Positions 47,206 to 57,400 of a stretch of DNA of 64,000 nt are shown piece by piece. A program made the translations under genes and the position numbers. Origin of the DNA: Holtermannia corniformis. Its lineage: Eukaryota > Basidiomycota > Tremellomycetes > Holtermanniales. The stretch spans positions 816,379-880,378 of the forward strand of contig BCIJ01000005.1 in NCBI GenBank assembly GCA_001599935.1. Reading direction: 5' to 3'. The notes under the pieces are model-generated. The model saw only the letters and a program-made list of their open reading frames with translations, was not told the origin of the DNA and did no database searches. Each line of letters begins with the position of its first letter. Position 1 is the first letter of the stretch.

Positions 47206-48024
47206 GGTGACGAGTGGTTAGAAACAGACGAGTGGCCTGAGCTGGTACTGGCACTGCCAGAGAGTGGACTGGGAGAACAAAGGGACCCGGTGGGATGGTC
47301 GTCAGTGATGCGAGCTCGTCTACACCGAGTTGCGCTCGCTGCCCCGTTTTACAGCTTGGCCCCGCAAACCGGTTTCCCGTGTTTTACACTCAGAGCTTGG
47401 CCGTGGCACCACCGTCTGCGTTTCATCTCATCACTAGCGACGCTCACGACGCAGCGGCACACGCTTGGCAGGGTCGCGAGCAGCTAGCAGCACTGCATCG
47501 CGCTCGCACACAGCGACCCGACCGTTTCGTCCAGAGCTGCAGTGAGAAAAGACACTGCCGTCGTGCTGATAAGGCGCTCGAGCCAATCACCGCGGGCGTG
47601 ACGGCAAGCCGCTAGCCAATCGTGGCGCCGACCAGCTGCGATCCGCTCACTCGTCTCGAGGGTCACACGGCGAGCTGTGTGGGTTGATCAGGTCAGCTAG
47701 ACTACACGAGCTCTCGGCGCTGCGCCAGAGTCCGATACAGGTGCCAGAATGCGAGATAGATCGGCGTGTGCCCCGCAATAGCCCGCTGCGTAGTCTACCA
47801 ATCGCTGTCATCCATGCAGTCTCCCCTGATCCCTTTGATCCCTGCGATCCAGCGTAGACCCACTGCAGACAATCGAGCGACGCGCGAGATCCAAAGCCGG
47901 GTAAAGCCAGTAGGCCCAGGCGGAGCATGATCGCCCCGGGCGCCCGTCCGGCGCTGCACGGATCAAAGCGTTTCATGTGACACGGACGCGTCATGAACGC
48001 GTCTGATCTCGCTCGTAAATCGCC
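47206..48024. promoter_or_regulatory. Divergent PYC/LRR-gene intergenic region, 819 bp
   Basis: The largest gap between firm genes. I see no RNA gene or credible ORF. It holds two CCAAT motifs 32 bp apart (47583-47587, 47615-47619), a loose duplication (GTTTTACA...AGCTTGGCC from 47346 and again from 47381), and two ACGCGT boxes next to the LRR-gene ATG. Confidence 0.5.
47986..48002. promoter_or_regulatory. Two MCB-like ACGCGT boxes
   Basis: ACGCGT at 47986-47991 and 47997-48002, 11 bp apart and within 40 bp of the LRR-gene start codon. In ascomycete yeasts ACGCGT is the MluI box bound by the G1/S factor MBF. That the same factor acts here is inference. Confidence 0.4.
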
Positions 48025-50075
48025 ATGAGCAACGATTTGGTCGAGAGCGTCAGCTTTGGCAAAGAGTCGTCCGACAGGGCGTACAGGTCGGTGCTGTATC
48101 ATCTGTGCGCAAGGCTGACAGGCCAGAGCCCCGCCGACGCTCCAATGGTCGCTGCAACCGCTGCCATTGCCCGCCAATTCACCAGCATACGACCCTCCGC
48201 CAGGTCTGCCATCACTCTGCTCGCTCGCTCTGAGAGTCATCTCGCGCAACCTGCGCGACTATACACCCGAGTCATTCAACGGTGTCCCTCCAGAACTCGT
48301 GCGCAGAGTGTTTGTTCGTGCACGCCATGACCGTGGCTATGCCGAGCTCGGGGACGAGCCGTGTCCAGACGCAACGTCGCTGTGGGCCATGGAGGCGATC
48401 ACTCTAGGTGACGCAGCCGAGTCGACGCACGAGACGGCGTTACCAACGACGGCAATGCTACACAGCCTGCTGAGCGCCACTTCACCCCTACGCGCTCTCG
48501 AGCCGCTGCTACCAACAAACCACATCACCACGCTCGACCTGTCCAACGCAGGACAAGGTCTCGACGACGAGACGTGTCTTCCCATCCGTCACCTCACGAG
48601 CCTGACGCTACTGGATGCATCCGGCACGCAGTTTGGCGACCTCGGCGTGCGCAAGCTGGCCAGTAGTGTCGACCGCGCGCCAGACGGCACGCCAAGAGGC
48701 AACTGGCGGCTCAAGGCACTCTACCTTCGACACTGTCGGCGTGTGACTGACCGCGGGGTCGGTGCGCTCGCTAGGTTTGGCGGCCTCGGCGTGATTGGTC
48801 AGTCTGTGCTCGAGTCAGTCCGTGCTGACGTGCACAGACTTGCGCGAGACATCTTGCACCGACGTGGCGATTGCGCTGCTGAACCGTCAACTTGGCAAGC
48901 TGTATCCCGGTGCTCGGACGTATAGGCCGACGACGGCGGACCAAGCACTGCGCAAGCACTTTTCCATCCACGCGACAGCTCATGACCTCGCGGGCGCACC
49001 GTCCGGCGCGTCACTCCACGTCCGCGGCACAGAATGCATCATCCCACCCAGCCAGCATCCACCAAAATCTTACACCCGACCTCGACCCGAGCGCAAGCCG
49101 CCAGTCTACCGCGATTCAGGTATCGGCAACATCTACGGCGTCGACGTCACCAACGTCCCGCACCCATCGGCACAAGCGGCTCGCGAACGCGTCGAGGACC
49201 GGATCGCGCGCATCGAAGACATCTACGGCAGCAAGCCATCCTACAAGCGAAGGGGTAAAGGTCGCCAGGCGGGACTGCATAACCCGCGTCTGCAGGGAGC
49301 GTGGCGCCAGGGCGGTGATGGTAAATTCGACGCCGACGATGCGCTGAATGCGTACTTTGCCTACCGGTTTGATGCGCCCATACTGCCGCCAGCTGCGGTA
49401 CCGATTCCGCTGCCGTGGATGAATCATATGTACCACGACGCCGACGCGAGATCGCGCGCATTCATCGCCCCACCGTCGACTGCACCCCGACTGGTCGAAT
49501 CAGAGCGCCGGGCAATCCTGCTCGCCAACGAGGTCATTGTCGGCCTGCCGCATCTCATGCTCTCGCGCGACGTGGCACACGGCTGGGACCTCCCGCAACC
49601 AGGGCGCGTACACGACGAGGTTCGGATGGAAAAACAACGCCAAGCGCAGCGAGAGGAAGCTGTTCAGGTTCGAAGACGGGTCACGGCGCCTTTGAGCATT
49701 CCGGCGGGGGGAAGCGAGGTCGAGTTGTTGCTTGGACAGCTTGATGCGCGCGCGGTAGCTTTACAGCCAAAGTCGCCGCCTGCGGTGTCGCAACGGCCCA
49801 TCCTTGGGCTTGGCTACGGTCTCAAGAGACGGCCACCATCGCCTGGGCTCGTCCCGCGTCCTCTCGCACCGAGCATCCCCGTCGTCAAACAGACACCGCT
49901 CCCCTCCAAGCTCGTCAACGCCCGCAACCCATTCTTCACGCCGAAAGTCATACCCCCACTATCCGGTGTCACACCGCTTGGGTTCGATCAGCCCGCAAAA
50001 CGTAAATGGGGCGGTGAGACCCCGGGGACCGAGCAACGGCGTCGAAGCGGGATGCGCATGTTCAGCAAGAAATAA
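48025..50075 (+). CDS. Leucine-rich-repeat protein of unknown function
   Basis: Three exons (48025-48086, 48127-48797, 48838-50075) join in frame to 656 residues. Residues ~55-80 resemble a short F-box-like or LRR-cap segment (VISRNLRDYTPESFNGVPPE). Residues ~140-260 carry LRRs of the Amn1/Rad7 cysteine-containing type: HITTLDLSNAGQGLDD, LTSLTLLDASGTQFGDLGVR, LKALYLRHCRRVTDRGVGAL, and VIDLRETSCTDVAIALL. The remaining ~380 residues are basic, Pro-rich and disordered, with repeated RRPPSPG-like stretches and a C-terminus KRKWGG...RRRSGMRMFSKK that may be a nuclear signal. I cannot assign a function; an adaptor for a ubiquitin ligase is one possibility. The two ACGCGT boxes upstream hint at cell-cycle control. 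Its 3' end converges with the next gene, 55 bp apart. Confidence 0.85.
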
Positions 50076-50130
50076 TGCATCACTAGATCCTCAGGCGGTC
50101 TCATCTTGCGGTGCGGCCGTCCAGACCCAG

Positions 50131-52652
50131 CTATTTACGCACTTCAGCAGGAGTGGCGCACGCCCTGGGCACGGTAAGTCGCGCTCAGGTGGTGGAGGGA
50201 TACTCACTGGTACGGGGCGGTCGAGGTGTGGGGCTCGTCGGTCTGCCGGATTAGCGGATCTCATGCTAGGAGGCGACTTACCTTGGGCTCGGGGGTTGTT
50301 TCAGGTTGGGGCTCGTCGACCTCTTGTGTCGCATCAGTCGTCGCCGGCGTCGACTCTGACGTGGCGTCCTGTGTCGACTCGGAGGGTGACTCTACGGCAG
50401 GCAGGTCGGCGTCGGCGTTGAGCTGGGCAAACGTGTCGGGTGAGATGGTGTCGGCAGCGTCGGGCGAAACCGAAGCGATCGACGGGTTCGAGGGTGTGAA
50501 GATTAGCGTAACATTGGATGAGGGCGAAGCAGCCGACGACTCGGAGCCGTCAATCTCGCTTGCTGTCAGGCTAGACGGAAGAGGCGCCGAAGCCGAGCTG
50601 GAGGCACTGACAGAGCTTGAAGCGCTGACAGAGCTCGACTCGGGAGTCATCGTCTTGAGGCTTGCACTGGCTGACGGGGCGGCGCTGGACTCGCTGCGGC
50701 GAGCGAGACCGGCCGAGCTAGAGGTGCTAGCTGTCGCCGACGCACTAGCAGTCTCGGATACAGACGACCAGTAGCTTGACGAGACCGTCGGGTCGTAGCT
50801 TGATGAGCTGCTGACGTCCTCGGCCCCAATCACCTCGGCTGCCGAGACCGAGCTAGGAGTCCAATCGGGGTGAATGACACCCGTCGCAGGGTTGTACAGG
50901 AACTGCTGCGATTCGTGTGTCGTCGTCTCGTTGGAGCATGGCAGTACCGACAGTGGCGCTGGCGCAGCCGGGCTAGGGTCGAATGTCGCACAGTACGGCA
51001 GAACCGAAGCGCTGGCCGCGACAAAGATGGGCACCTTGAGGTTGACCTTGATCGGCGCATCGTCGTCTGCCTCTTCGGTAGTGTTCAGCGGGACGAGGTA
51101 CACTTGTGTGCGAATGCTGTTGGAGGCGTTGAGCACGAAGGACGAGTTGGAGTCGGTCCCGTTTGTCGACAAGACGAGGCTGGCAATCTTCTGCGCGGTG
51201 GTACTGTTGAAAATCGGGCTCTGCAAGGTGTCAGCCGCATCAAGCTTGCTCAGAGCACTCACGGTGACGTCGATGTAGCCGGGTGCGCCATCGATAATCG
51301 TACCATCACGCTTTGCAATGACAGTCACGTCGTGGTCGCGGTGTCGGTCGTGGCGGTCGTGGCGGTCGTGATCGCGGTGGCTGCGACTCTCGAGCTCGTC
51401 CTGTTGGTCAGCGGTGAATGACTCGCGGAAAGCACGTACGAGCGACCGTGTAATGACATCGATGTGCCGGCCGTGCTGCTAGTGTCAGTGAGCCCACGGT
51501 AGAGCCATGCACCCACCCTGCCTGTTTCGATCACTAGTGGGCGACCGTGACGACGCCCGGTGTAGACGACCGTGTCGCTCTGCGTTGTCAGCAGATGTCC
51601 AGCGGCGCTGAACAACTCACATAGTGGCGGTGGTCATCGATCACCACAACACGGTCGCGCGAGCGCCGCTTGTCGAGCGACGTATCGCGTTCCTCGATAA
51701 TCACGCTACGCTTGTCCGTGATGACCACGTTCTGCGAGGGTGAGCTAGAGGCGCAGGAATGAGCGAGCGACGTACATCGCGGTGGCGGCCCGAGTCGACC
51801 ACAGTTGTGCCCTGAGAGCTCAGCAAATCGCTCTCTGGTCGAGGCTATACTCACATGACGGCCATTCGAGACCACGACCGTCTGGATTGTCAGCTTGTCA
51901 CTTTGCAGACGGGCAACTCACATCGCCGTGCCGACCAGTTTCAACAATTGTCGTCTTGTCGCTGTGTCGCCGGCGCTCAATATCCTCGACTTCACCGTCG
52001 TCCTCTGTCTCTTGGCGCTCCTGCTTTGCAAGGCGTCGCTTACCGACGACCGTGACGTCCTGCGACTTTAGTATGTGTGGCAATCCGGGGTGCACCTACC
52101 TTGTGGTGGTGCCTGCCGGTCTGGATGACAGTAGTGTCGTGGTGACGGTGGCCATCGATGACCACGACGTCCGAGCCAGAGTGGCGTTTCTACATGATCA
52201 GCGGAGCCTTGCAATCACTGCAAACTCACAGCAACGTCTTCCACGCTAGTCGTATCGATCAGCTTGCCCTTGAGGCGAAGCAAGTCCCCAGCGTTCTTGA
52301 TCGTCAGTCACGCGCGGTCAATGTCAGCAACGTACCACGCCGAGGTGAGCGCCGTCTAGCGCCTCGATGTCGCCCTTGACGAGCTGTGCGCGCTCGGGAC
52401 CAGCCCTTGCGCTGAGCTCCTCCTTGTCCTTGGTACGGCGGAGGTTTATCTGCCTGTCAGCCTCACTCGGAGCGAATGAGCGTCTCACGTTGAGTTTTGG
52501 GATCTGCAGCTGTTAGCTCGACCATCGACACGGTGACGACTCACGTTAATTTTGGCGTCGACCACATGCTGGTCGTGTGCAGGGAGTACGGCTGCTTCGG
52601 CCAGCGCGGCGAGGGACGACGAAGCGACGAGAAGAGCGGCAAACTTGACCAT
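50131..52652 (-). CDS. Secreted Ser-rich protein with modular VVV-GRH repeat exons
   Basis: Fourteen exons join without a frame break to 662 residues. Exon ends from 5': 52652-52545, 52503-52489, 52449-52336, 52295-52230, 52189-52100, 52059-51922, 51881-51855, 51811-51776, 51731-51621, 51579-51517, 51475-51263, 51220-50282, 50242-50208, 50164-50131. A clear signal peptide (MVKFAALLVASSSLAALAEA) starts it. Residues ~120-360 carry about ten degenerate repeats, strand-like [TV]-V-[VI] then x-[TDS]-G-R-H, for example TVVVSNGRH, TTVVDSGRHRD, TTIVETGRHGD and VVVIDDHRHY. An Asp/His/Arg tract (HRDHDRHDRHDRHRDHD) follows. The C-terminal half is Ser/Ala/Thr-rich with sequons and two Cys around YCATFDPSPAAPAPL. 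The first twelve introns are all phase 0. No GPI signal is seen, so probably extracellular or in the wall. Family unknown. Confidence 0.85.
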
Positions 52653-52917
52653 GTTGGATGAATATACTTTTGGTAAGGAATGAAAACTGAAGGTCCGGCC
52701 GACAGTGGTTTGATCTGCAGGGTTAGCGCGTTCGACAGGAGGGTTGCCCACCTTGCACAGCAAGAGTAGAGAAAGGTGAGGGCTGTGAGAAGGTGAGTGA
52801 GGACCACAGTGAGCGCTGCGAGCTCTTGTACTGATTGCGATCAGGATCTCAACGGCCATGGCTGGCCAGCTGGCTGCAATACAAATGTACATGTAGAGTT
52901 ACAACCGTCCAGCCTCC

Positions 52918-53212
52918 TCACGTTTTGTCCGGTTCTTGTTCAGCCAACTTGCCTTCCTGCTCGGCCATGACCTCGGCTAGCTCGACGTCGAGCAGTCTTG
53001 ATGGCGCCATGAACCTACGCGGTCAGCACGGACATCGGCAGATGGTGCACATACTGAGCACCGGCATACGCGCCGAGCTTCTGCATCGCGTCCAGCTGAC
53101 CCGCCATAGCTGCCATCTGTACCTCTGTCTCCCCAATGTTGGCCTGCAGCTGCCTCAGCCTCGACGCGAGGTGTGCATAGTGCCGTGTCTTGACAGACGA
53201 CTGGGTGGACAT
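52918..53212 (-). CDS. HSK3: DASH/Dam1 complex subunit Hsk3
   Basis: Smallest class of subunit in the fungal outer-kinetochore ring that couples chromosomes to microtubule ends. Two exons (53212-53055, 53014-52918) join to 84 residues. The conserved core is one helix, RHYAHLASRLRQLQANIGET, followed by KLGAYAGAQ-FMAPSRLLD across the intron, matching the Hsk3 pattern of a leading helix then a Gly-containing turn and FMAA/FMGA-type motif. The acidic tail (EVMAEQEGKLAEQEPDKT) is outside the family core. It shares a 128-bp divergent promoter with the heme lyase gene. Confidence 0.85.
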
Positions 53213-53340
53213 GGTTGTTGTTGCTAGCAGCACGCTACGGCCGAGCCAAACAAGCACCTCCACCGCGGTGTATTCATGCCTCCCGCTAAAAAGTCAACCA
53301 ATCCGTCCTGGTCGATTGTCGTTGCTGTCACTAGAGCACC
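53213..53340. promoter_or_regulatory. 128-bp shared HSK3/HCCS divergent promoter
   Basis: Only 128 bp separate the two start codons, so both promoters and both 5' leaders must fit or overlap here. No TATA box is evident. Confidence 0.55.
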
Positions 53341-54252
53341 ATGGTCTCGTTTGCACACGCTTTCGGTGCTTCCTCATCGGCTGCTGGGCCGTCGACACTG
53401 GCGAAATGCCCAGTCGATCACAAGTCGCTCGCCGCGGCTGCGCCGGCCAAGTGCCCCGTCGATCACAAGTCGATGGCCCAACCGGCTGATCACCCTTATG
53501 CACCGGCGCAGTGCCCCGTCAAAGGCTTGTCGCAGGACCTCAACCCGCTCAACAACATTCCCGCTTCGGCATCGCCTGTGGCAAAGGCACCAGGTCAAGT
53601 GCTCGACCTCCCGATCGAGCGCACGGCGTCGACGATTCCTCGACCACTAGCTGGGGACGATGCCGAGAACAAGGTCTGGGACTATCCCTCGCCGCAGCAG
53701 TTTTACAATGCGCTTGTACGCAAGGGCTGGGAGACGCCCGAGGAGAGTATCGAAATGATGGTGTTCATCCACAACTTTTTAAACGAGCGAGCGTGGCAAG
53801 AGGTTCTCGAGTGGGAGAAGAAGTATCCGGGGTGAGTGGCCGAGTGGGATCGAGGCAGAGCTGATCAGGCAGCGGCGAGAGGGCGCAACTGGCGCGCTTC
53901 CAGGGACGGCCGGGTGAGCTGTCGCCAAAGGCGTGGATGCACCTTTGGGCCGGCAAACTGTTCCCCTCCAAGTTCAAGTAGGTCCCCTTTGCGCCGATCC
54001 CGCTCACACCGCAGCTCTGAGCCACCCTTTGACCGACACGACTGGCTAGTGACCCGAGTAGACCAGGAGACCAAGCAAACGGTCGAGACACGCTACGTGA
54101 TCGACTACTACTCTGCGCCCGACGACGAAGAGGGCAATCCCGTCTTCCACCTCGATGTCCGACCGGCCCTCGACTCTTGGCACGGTGCATGGGGACGGAT
54201 TGAGAGGACATGGGCCGAATGGAGAAGCGGCGAGCAAGCGCAGGCCCAGTAG
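53341..54252 (+). CDS. CYC3: Holocytochrome c synthase (cytochrome c heme lyase)
   Basis: Attaches heme to apocytochrome c (and/or c1) in the mitochondrial intermembrane space. Three exons (53341-53831, 53873-53977, 54015-54252) join to 277 residues. The N-terminus carries three Cys-Pro heme-regulatory motifs: two identical KCPVDHKS blocks (Cys23, Cys38) and QCPVKG (Cys58). The catalytic region is typical: [67 protein letters not shown], and [20 protein letters not shown] with [12 protein letters not shown]. The sequence alone does not tell cytochrome c from c1 specificity; if this is the only copy it probably serves both, as the single animal enzyme does. Confidence 0.95.
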
Positions 54253-54301
54253 CGGCATTGTAGTCTTATTGTATGCTGTATGCCATCTACTCTATCATGA
54301 A

Positions 54302-54331
54302 ACGCGTCGATCGCGCGCCTACCGCACGCGT
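54302..54331. promoter_or_regulatory. Two ACGCGT boxes upstream of the NF1-like gene
   Basis: ACGCGT at 54302-54307 and 54326-54331, 24 bp apart, in the 181-bp spacer between the heme lyase stop and the RasGAP ATG at 54434. Possible MBF-type sites, by analogy with yeast only. Confidence 0.3.
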
Positions 54332-54433
54332 GTTTCAGACTCATCCGAGCTCACAGCACGGTCCTTGGCTGTTAGCCTCTTTTCGACCTCATCCTTCCTG
54401 CCCCTTTGCACCTGTTTGATTGCTTCCAGTCCG

Positions 54434-57400
54434 ATGCGCGGCCGTAGGTCGTCGGCGACGTCGCAGAGTTCGCCGGCAGCGACGCCCGCGGCCGTCAACA
54501 AGCTCCCCAGGTCGAGCGATTCAATGCACGAGTTTGGTGCGCCGCTGGGGGCGCAAGTGCCCGCAGTGGGTACAGGAGCGGAAAGCAGGATGATCGCGGC
54601 GCTGGTGGGCAGGCTTGTCAACAAGGTGGGTCACTGTCGCAGAGAACAGGCTGACAGACATAGCTGCCATGCAACTCGGGCATCCCCATCGCCGTGATCG
54701 AGACGGATCCCGTGGTCCTCGAGGCCGTTCAAGCGTTGATGCTGCTTTCGACCCAGTGGCTGGAGCCTGTCGCTCAGTCGCTAGTGGCAGTCCTCGACGG
54801 CTTGCTCAAGGTGAGTCTATCATCAGCGGGCAACCAAGCTGATCGGCAGGGTACGACCTCGGCCATTGTCAACACCGCCTTCGACGTCGTTCAGTCGCAA
54901 TTGTTCATCCTCATCACTCTATCCTCGTGCCTCACGCACAACTGGCAAACTCACGCCGGGTCGAGCAGTAGCGACCTGCCAAGACCATGGCGAGACCCAC
55001 CGGCACTCGACGAGGCCCTGGTCAAACACATTTCAAACGTCATGGCGACCTTTGTCCGGCAGACGTCGCTACCCCCGCTGTCAACCGATTCACGGTCGAC
55101 TCTGCACAATCCGCTCACCCGACATCTGACCCACAACTCGTCAGCCTCGTCCCTCTCGATCCGTTATCTGTCAACGTATTCATTCCCAGCCTCACCAACC
55201 CTCAACTCGCTGTCCAACAAGTCGACCACCAATCCCATCTTTCGCTCGTACCCTCCCATCAATGCGGGTGCTGGGCGGGCCGCGACTGCTTCGTTCGATA
55301 CCTCGCCAGCCGAAACTCTGCCCATAGCTGCCGCCCGGATCGTCAAGACTGTCGGCCGCATCATCTTTTACGTGTCCGCGAGCAACTGGGCTGGCATGCT
55401 CGCCAGAGTCAGATCGCGTGCGCACCAACTCAGCTCGTCAAACGTAGGAGACGACGCGGCCGAGCTCGCCGAGTTGCGATTGCTAGAGTGGGCCAACCTC
55501 GACCGCGTCAGGCTCAGTCAGGTCGTTCAAGGTGAGCCGCTATTCGCTTGATGTAGCTGACGACAGAAATCGCATCCACATTCATACATTTGGGCCGTGG
55601 CATCCAACCCGCCGTGGCTACCATCTTGCGGAAAGCCATCTGGAACTGGATCGACGTCTACCCCGCTGAATACGTCACGCTCGTGGAATCAAACCGCAAG
55701 CTGGAAGGCGGAGCAGACGTCTTATTCGATGTGCTCTACGCACTCGTTGACTCGGAGTCGGCATCATCAGCAAACTCACACCGCCGCATCAAAGCGTTTT
55801 ACCCGACCATGGCGGCGCTGCTCGTCGTGTGCCCCGATCTTTTGAAGAAAGCCATGATGGCTGAGATCAGCGGCGCACGATCGGGGCAGGGACTCGCCAA
55901 GAAAGTCCAGTTCCTTGAGACCCTCCGCAAATCGGCACGCAACCCCAAGATGGCCGAGATCGTCATGTCATGCTATGTCGACTGCGCTCGGGCGGCCGTG
56001 TCGCTGCCAGATACACTCGAGGGCGCGGGCATCAAAGGGCTCCTGCCAGAGATTCGTTCGGACCTAAGGGTGCGTTAGCACTGAGATCGGCCTCGCTGAC
56101 AATCAGGATGGCTCACTGTTTGCCGAGCACTCGCAGGACATTAGTGATCCTGATCTCCAGATAGACGGGCTTGTAGCGCTGTACCGTTCTGATCCGACCG
56201 ACACAGTCAACTTTCTTCTCCCTCGCCTGTTCGCCGAGCAAACGTCTGCGGACGTCAAGACGGTCGTTGTCAAGATGGCGGCGGCGGTCGCGACCGAAGG
56301 AGCGCGTTTGCCGTGGCACCCTTCCGTTGTCAATCTATACGAACCGGTTGCACCGGCACTAGGGCGTTTCGTCAAGGTAGGTCGTCTTACAATGAGCTTG
56401 GCTGACGGCAGACTTCTGTACAAGATCTTGTCGGCGATCGCCACCACGGTTTACCCGCGGTCATTCGCCCAGGCTCACTGCAGGCGACCCAGCTCACCGA
56501 TCTACTCGAGGCGGCTCTTCAACTGTACAATCTCGATTTCACATTCGTCCTTCGCTCGGGTCGCATCAATGACGTCTTGTCGTGCATCTCATTGTTGCTT
56601 GTCGAACCGGCGCCAAGGTCGTTGCGTCAAGCAGCAGCACGAACGGTTACTACCATTCTCGAGCGTTCAGAAGCATTGGCACAGGCGGCGGGCGCGCGAA
56701 GTGTCGAAGTCAAGGACGCCGTGGAGCATTGGATGTAAGTTAGCGATGCTAGGGCTCGGCTGATACCAGGGACAACATCTTGGTCGATGCGAGCCGCGAG
56801 GTGCTGGAAGCGTTTCAGCACGGTGCCGTGGAAGATACGCGTATGGCAATGTCAAATTACCGCACCATTGTCTGCCTTGCCACGCCAATGGCCGAGGTGG
56901 GTGCATGGCGCTTGATGATTGAGCTGACCGCCAGGCCAACCCTGCTTGGTCTCCGCGACGAGAATCCGCCCTGGCAGTCACTGGACTCGCCGTATGGACA
57001 CTGCTGCAGACGCCCGACCTCGATCAACACGCCAGGAACATCGACGCCGTTCGTTGCCTGGTGCGCTGCAGCAAGAGCCGTGTCGCCTTCCTCGAACGCA
57101 GCGTGGCGACACTGGATGCTGCACAAAGAGAGCTGCTAGCCAGTAACAATGCACGTGTAGACGCTCTGCATGCGTTTGCATCGAGTCCTGTTGCGACCGG
57201 CCGTCAGCAGCAGCAACGACAACTACGCAGGGTTGTACGAGGCGTCGCTCGACCTGCGCCATTGCTCATGAGCATCTGGCTGTCATTCTACCGCCGCTGG
57301 ATGGATCTCACGGGCAAAATTGTCGAAAGCGAATCATTGCGGGATGACTCCCACAGCGATCGTCGCCGGGGTTTGACCATTGACGTTGTTGGTCTAGATG

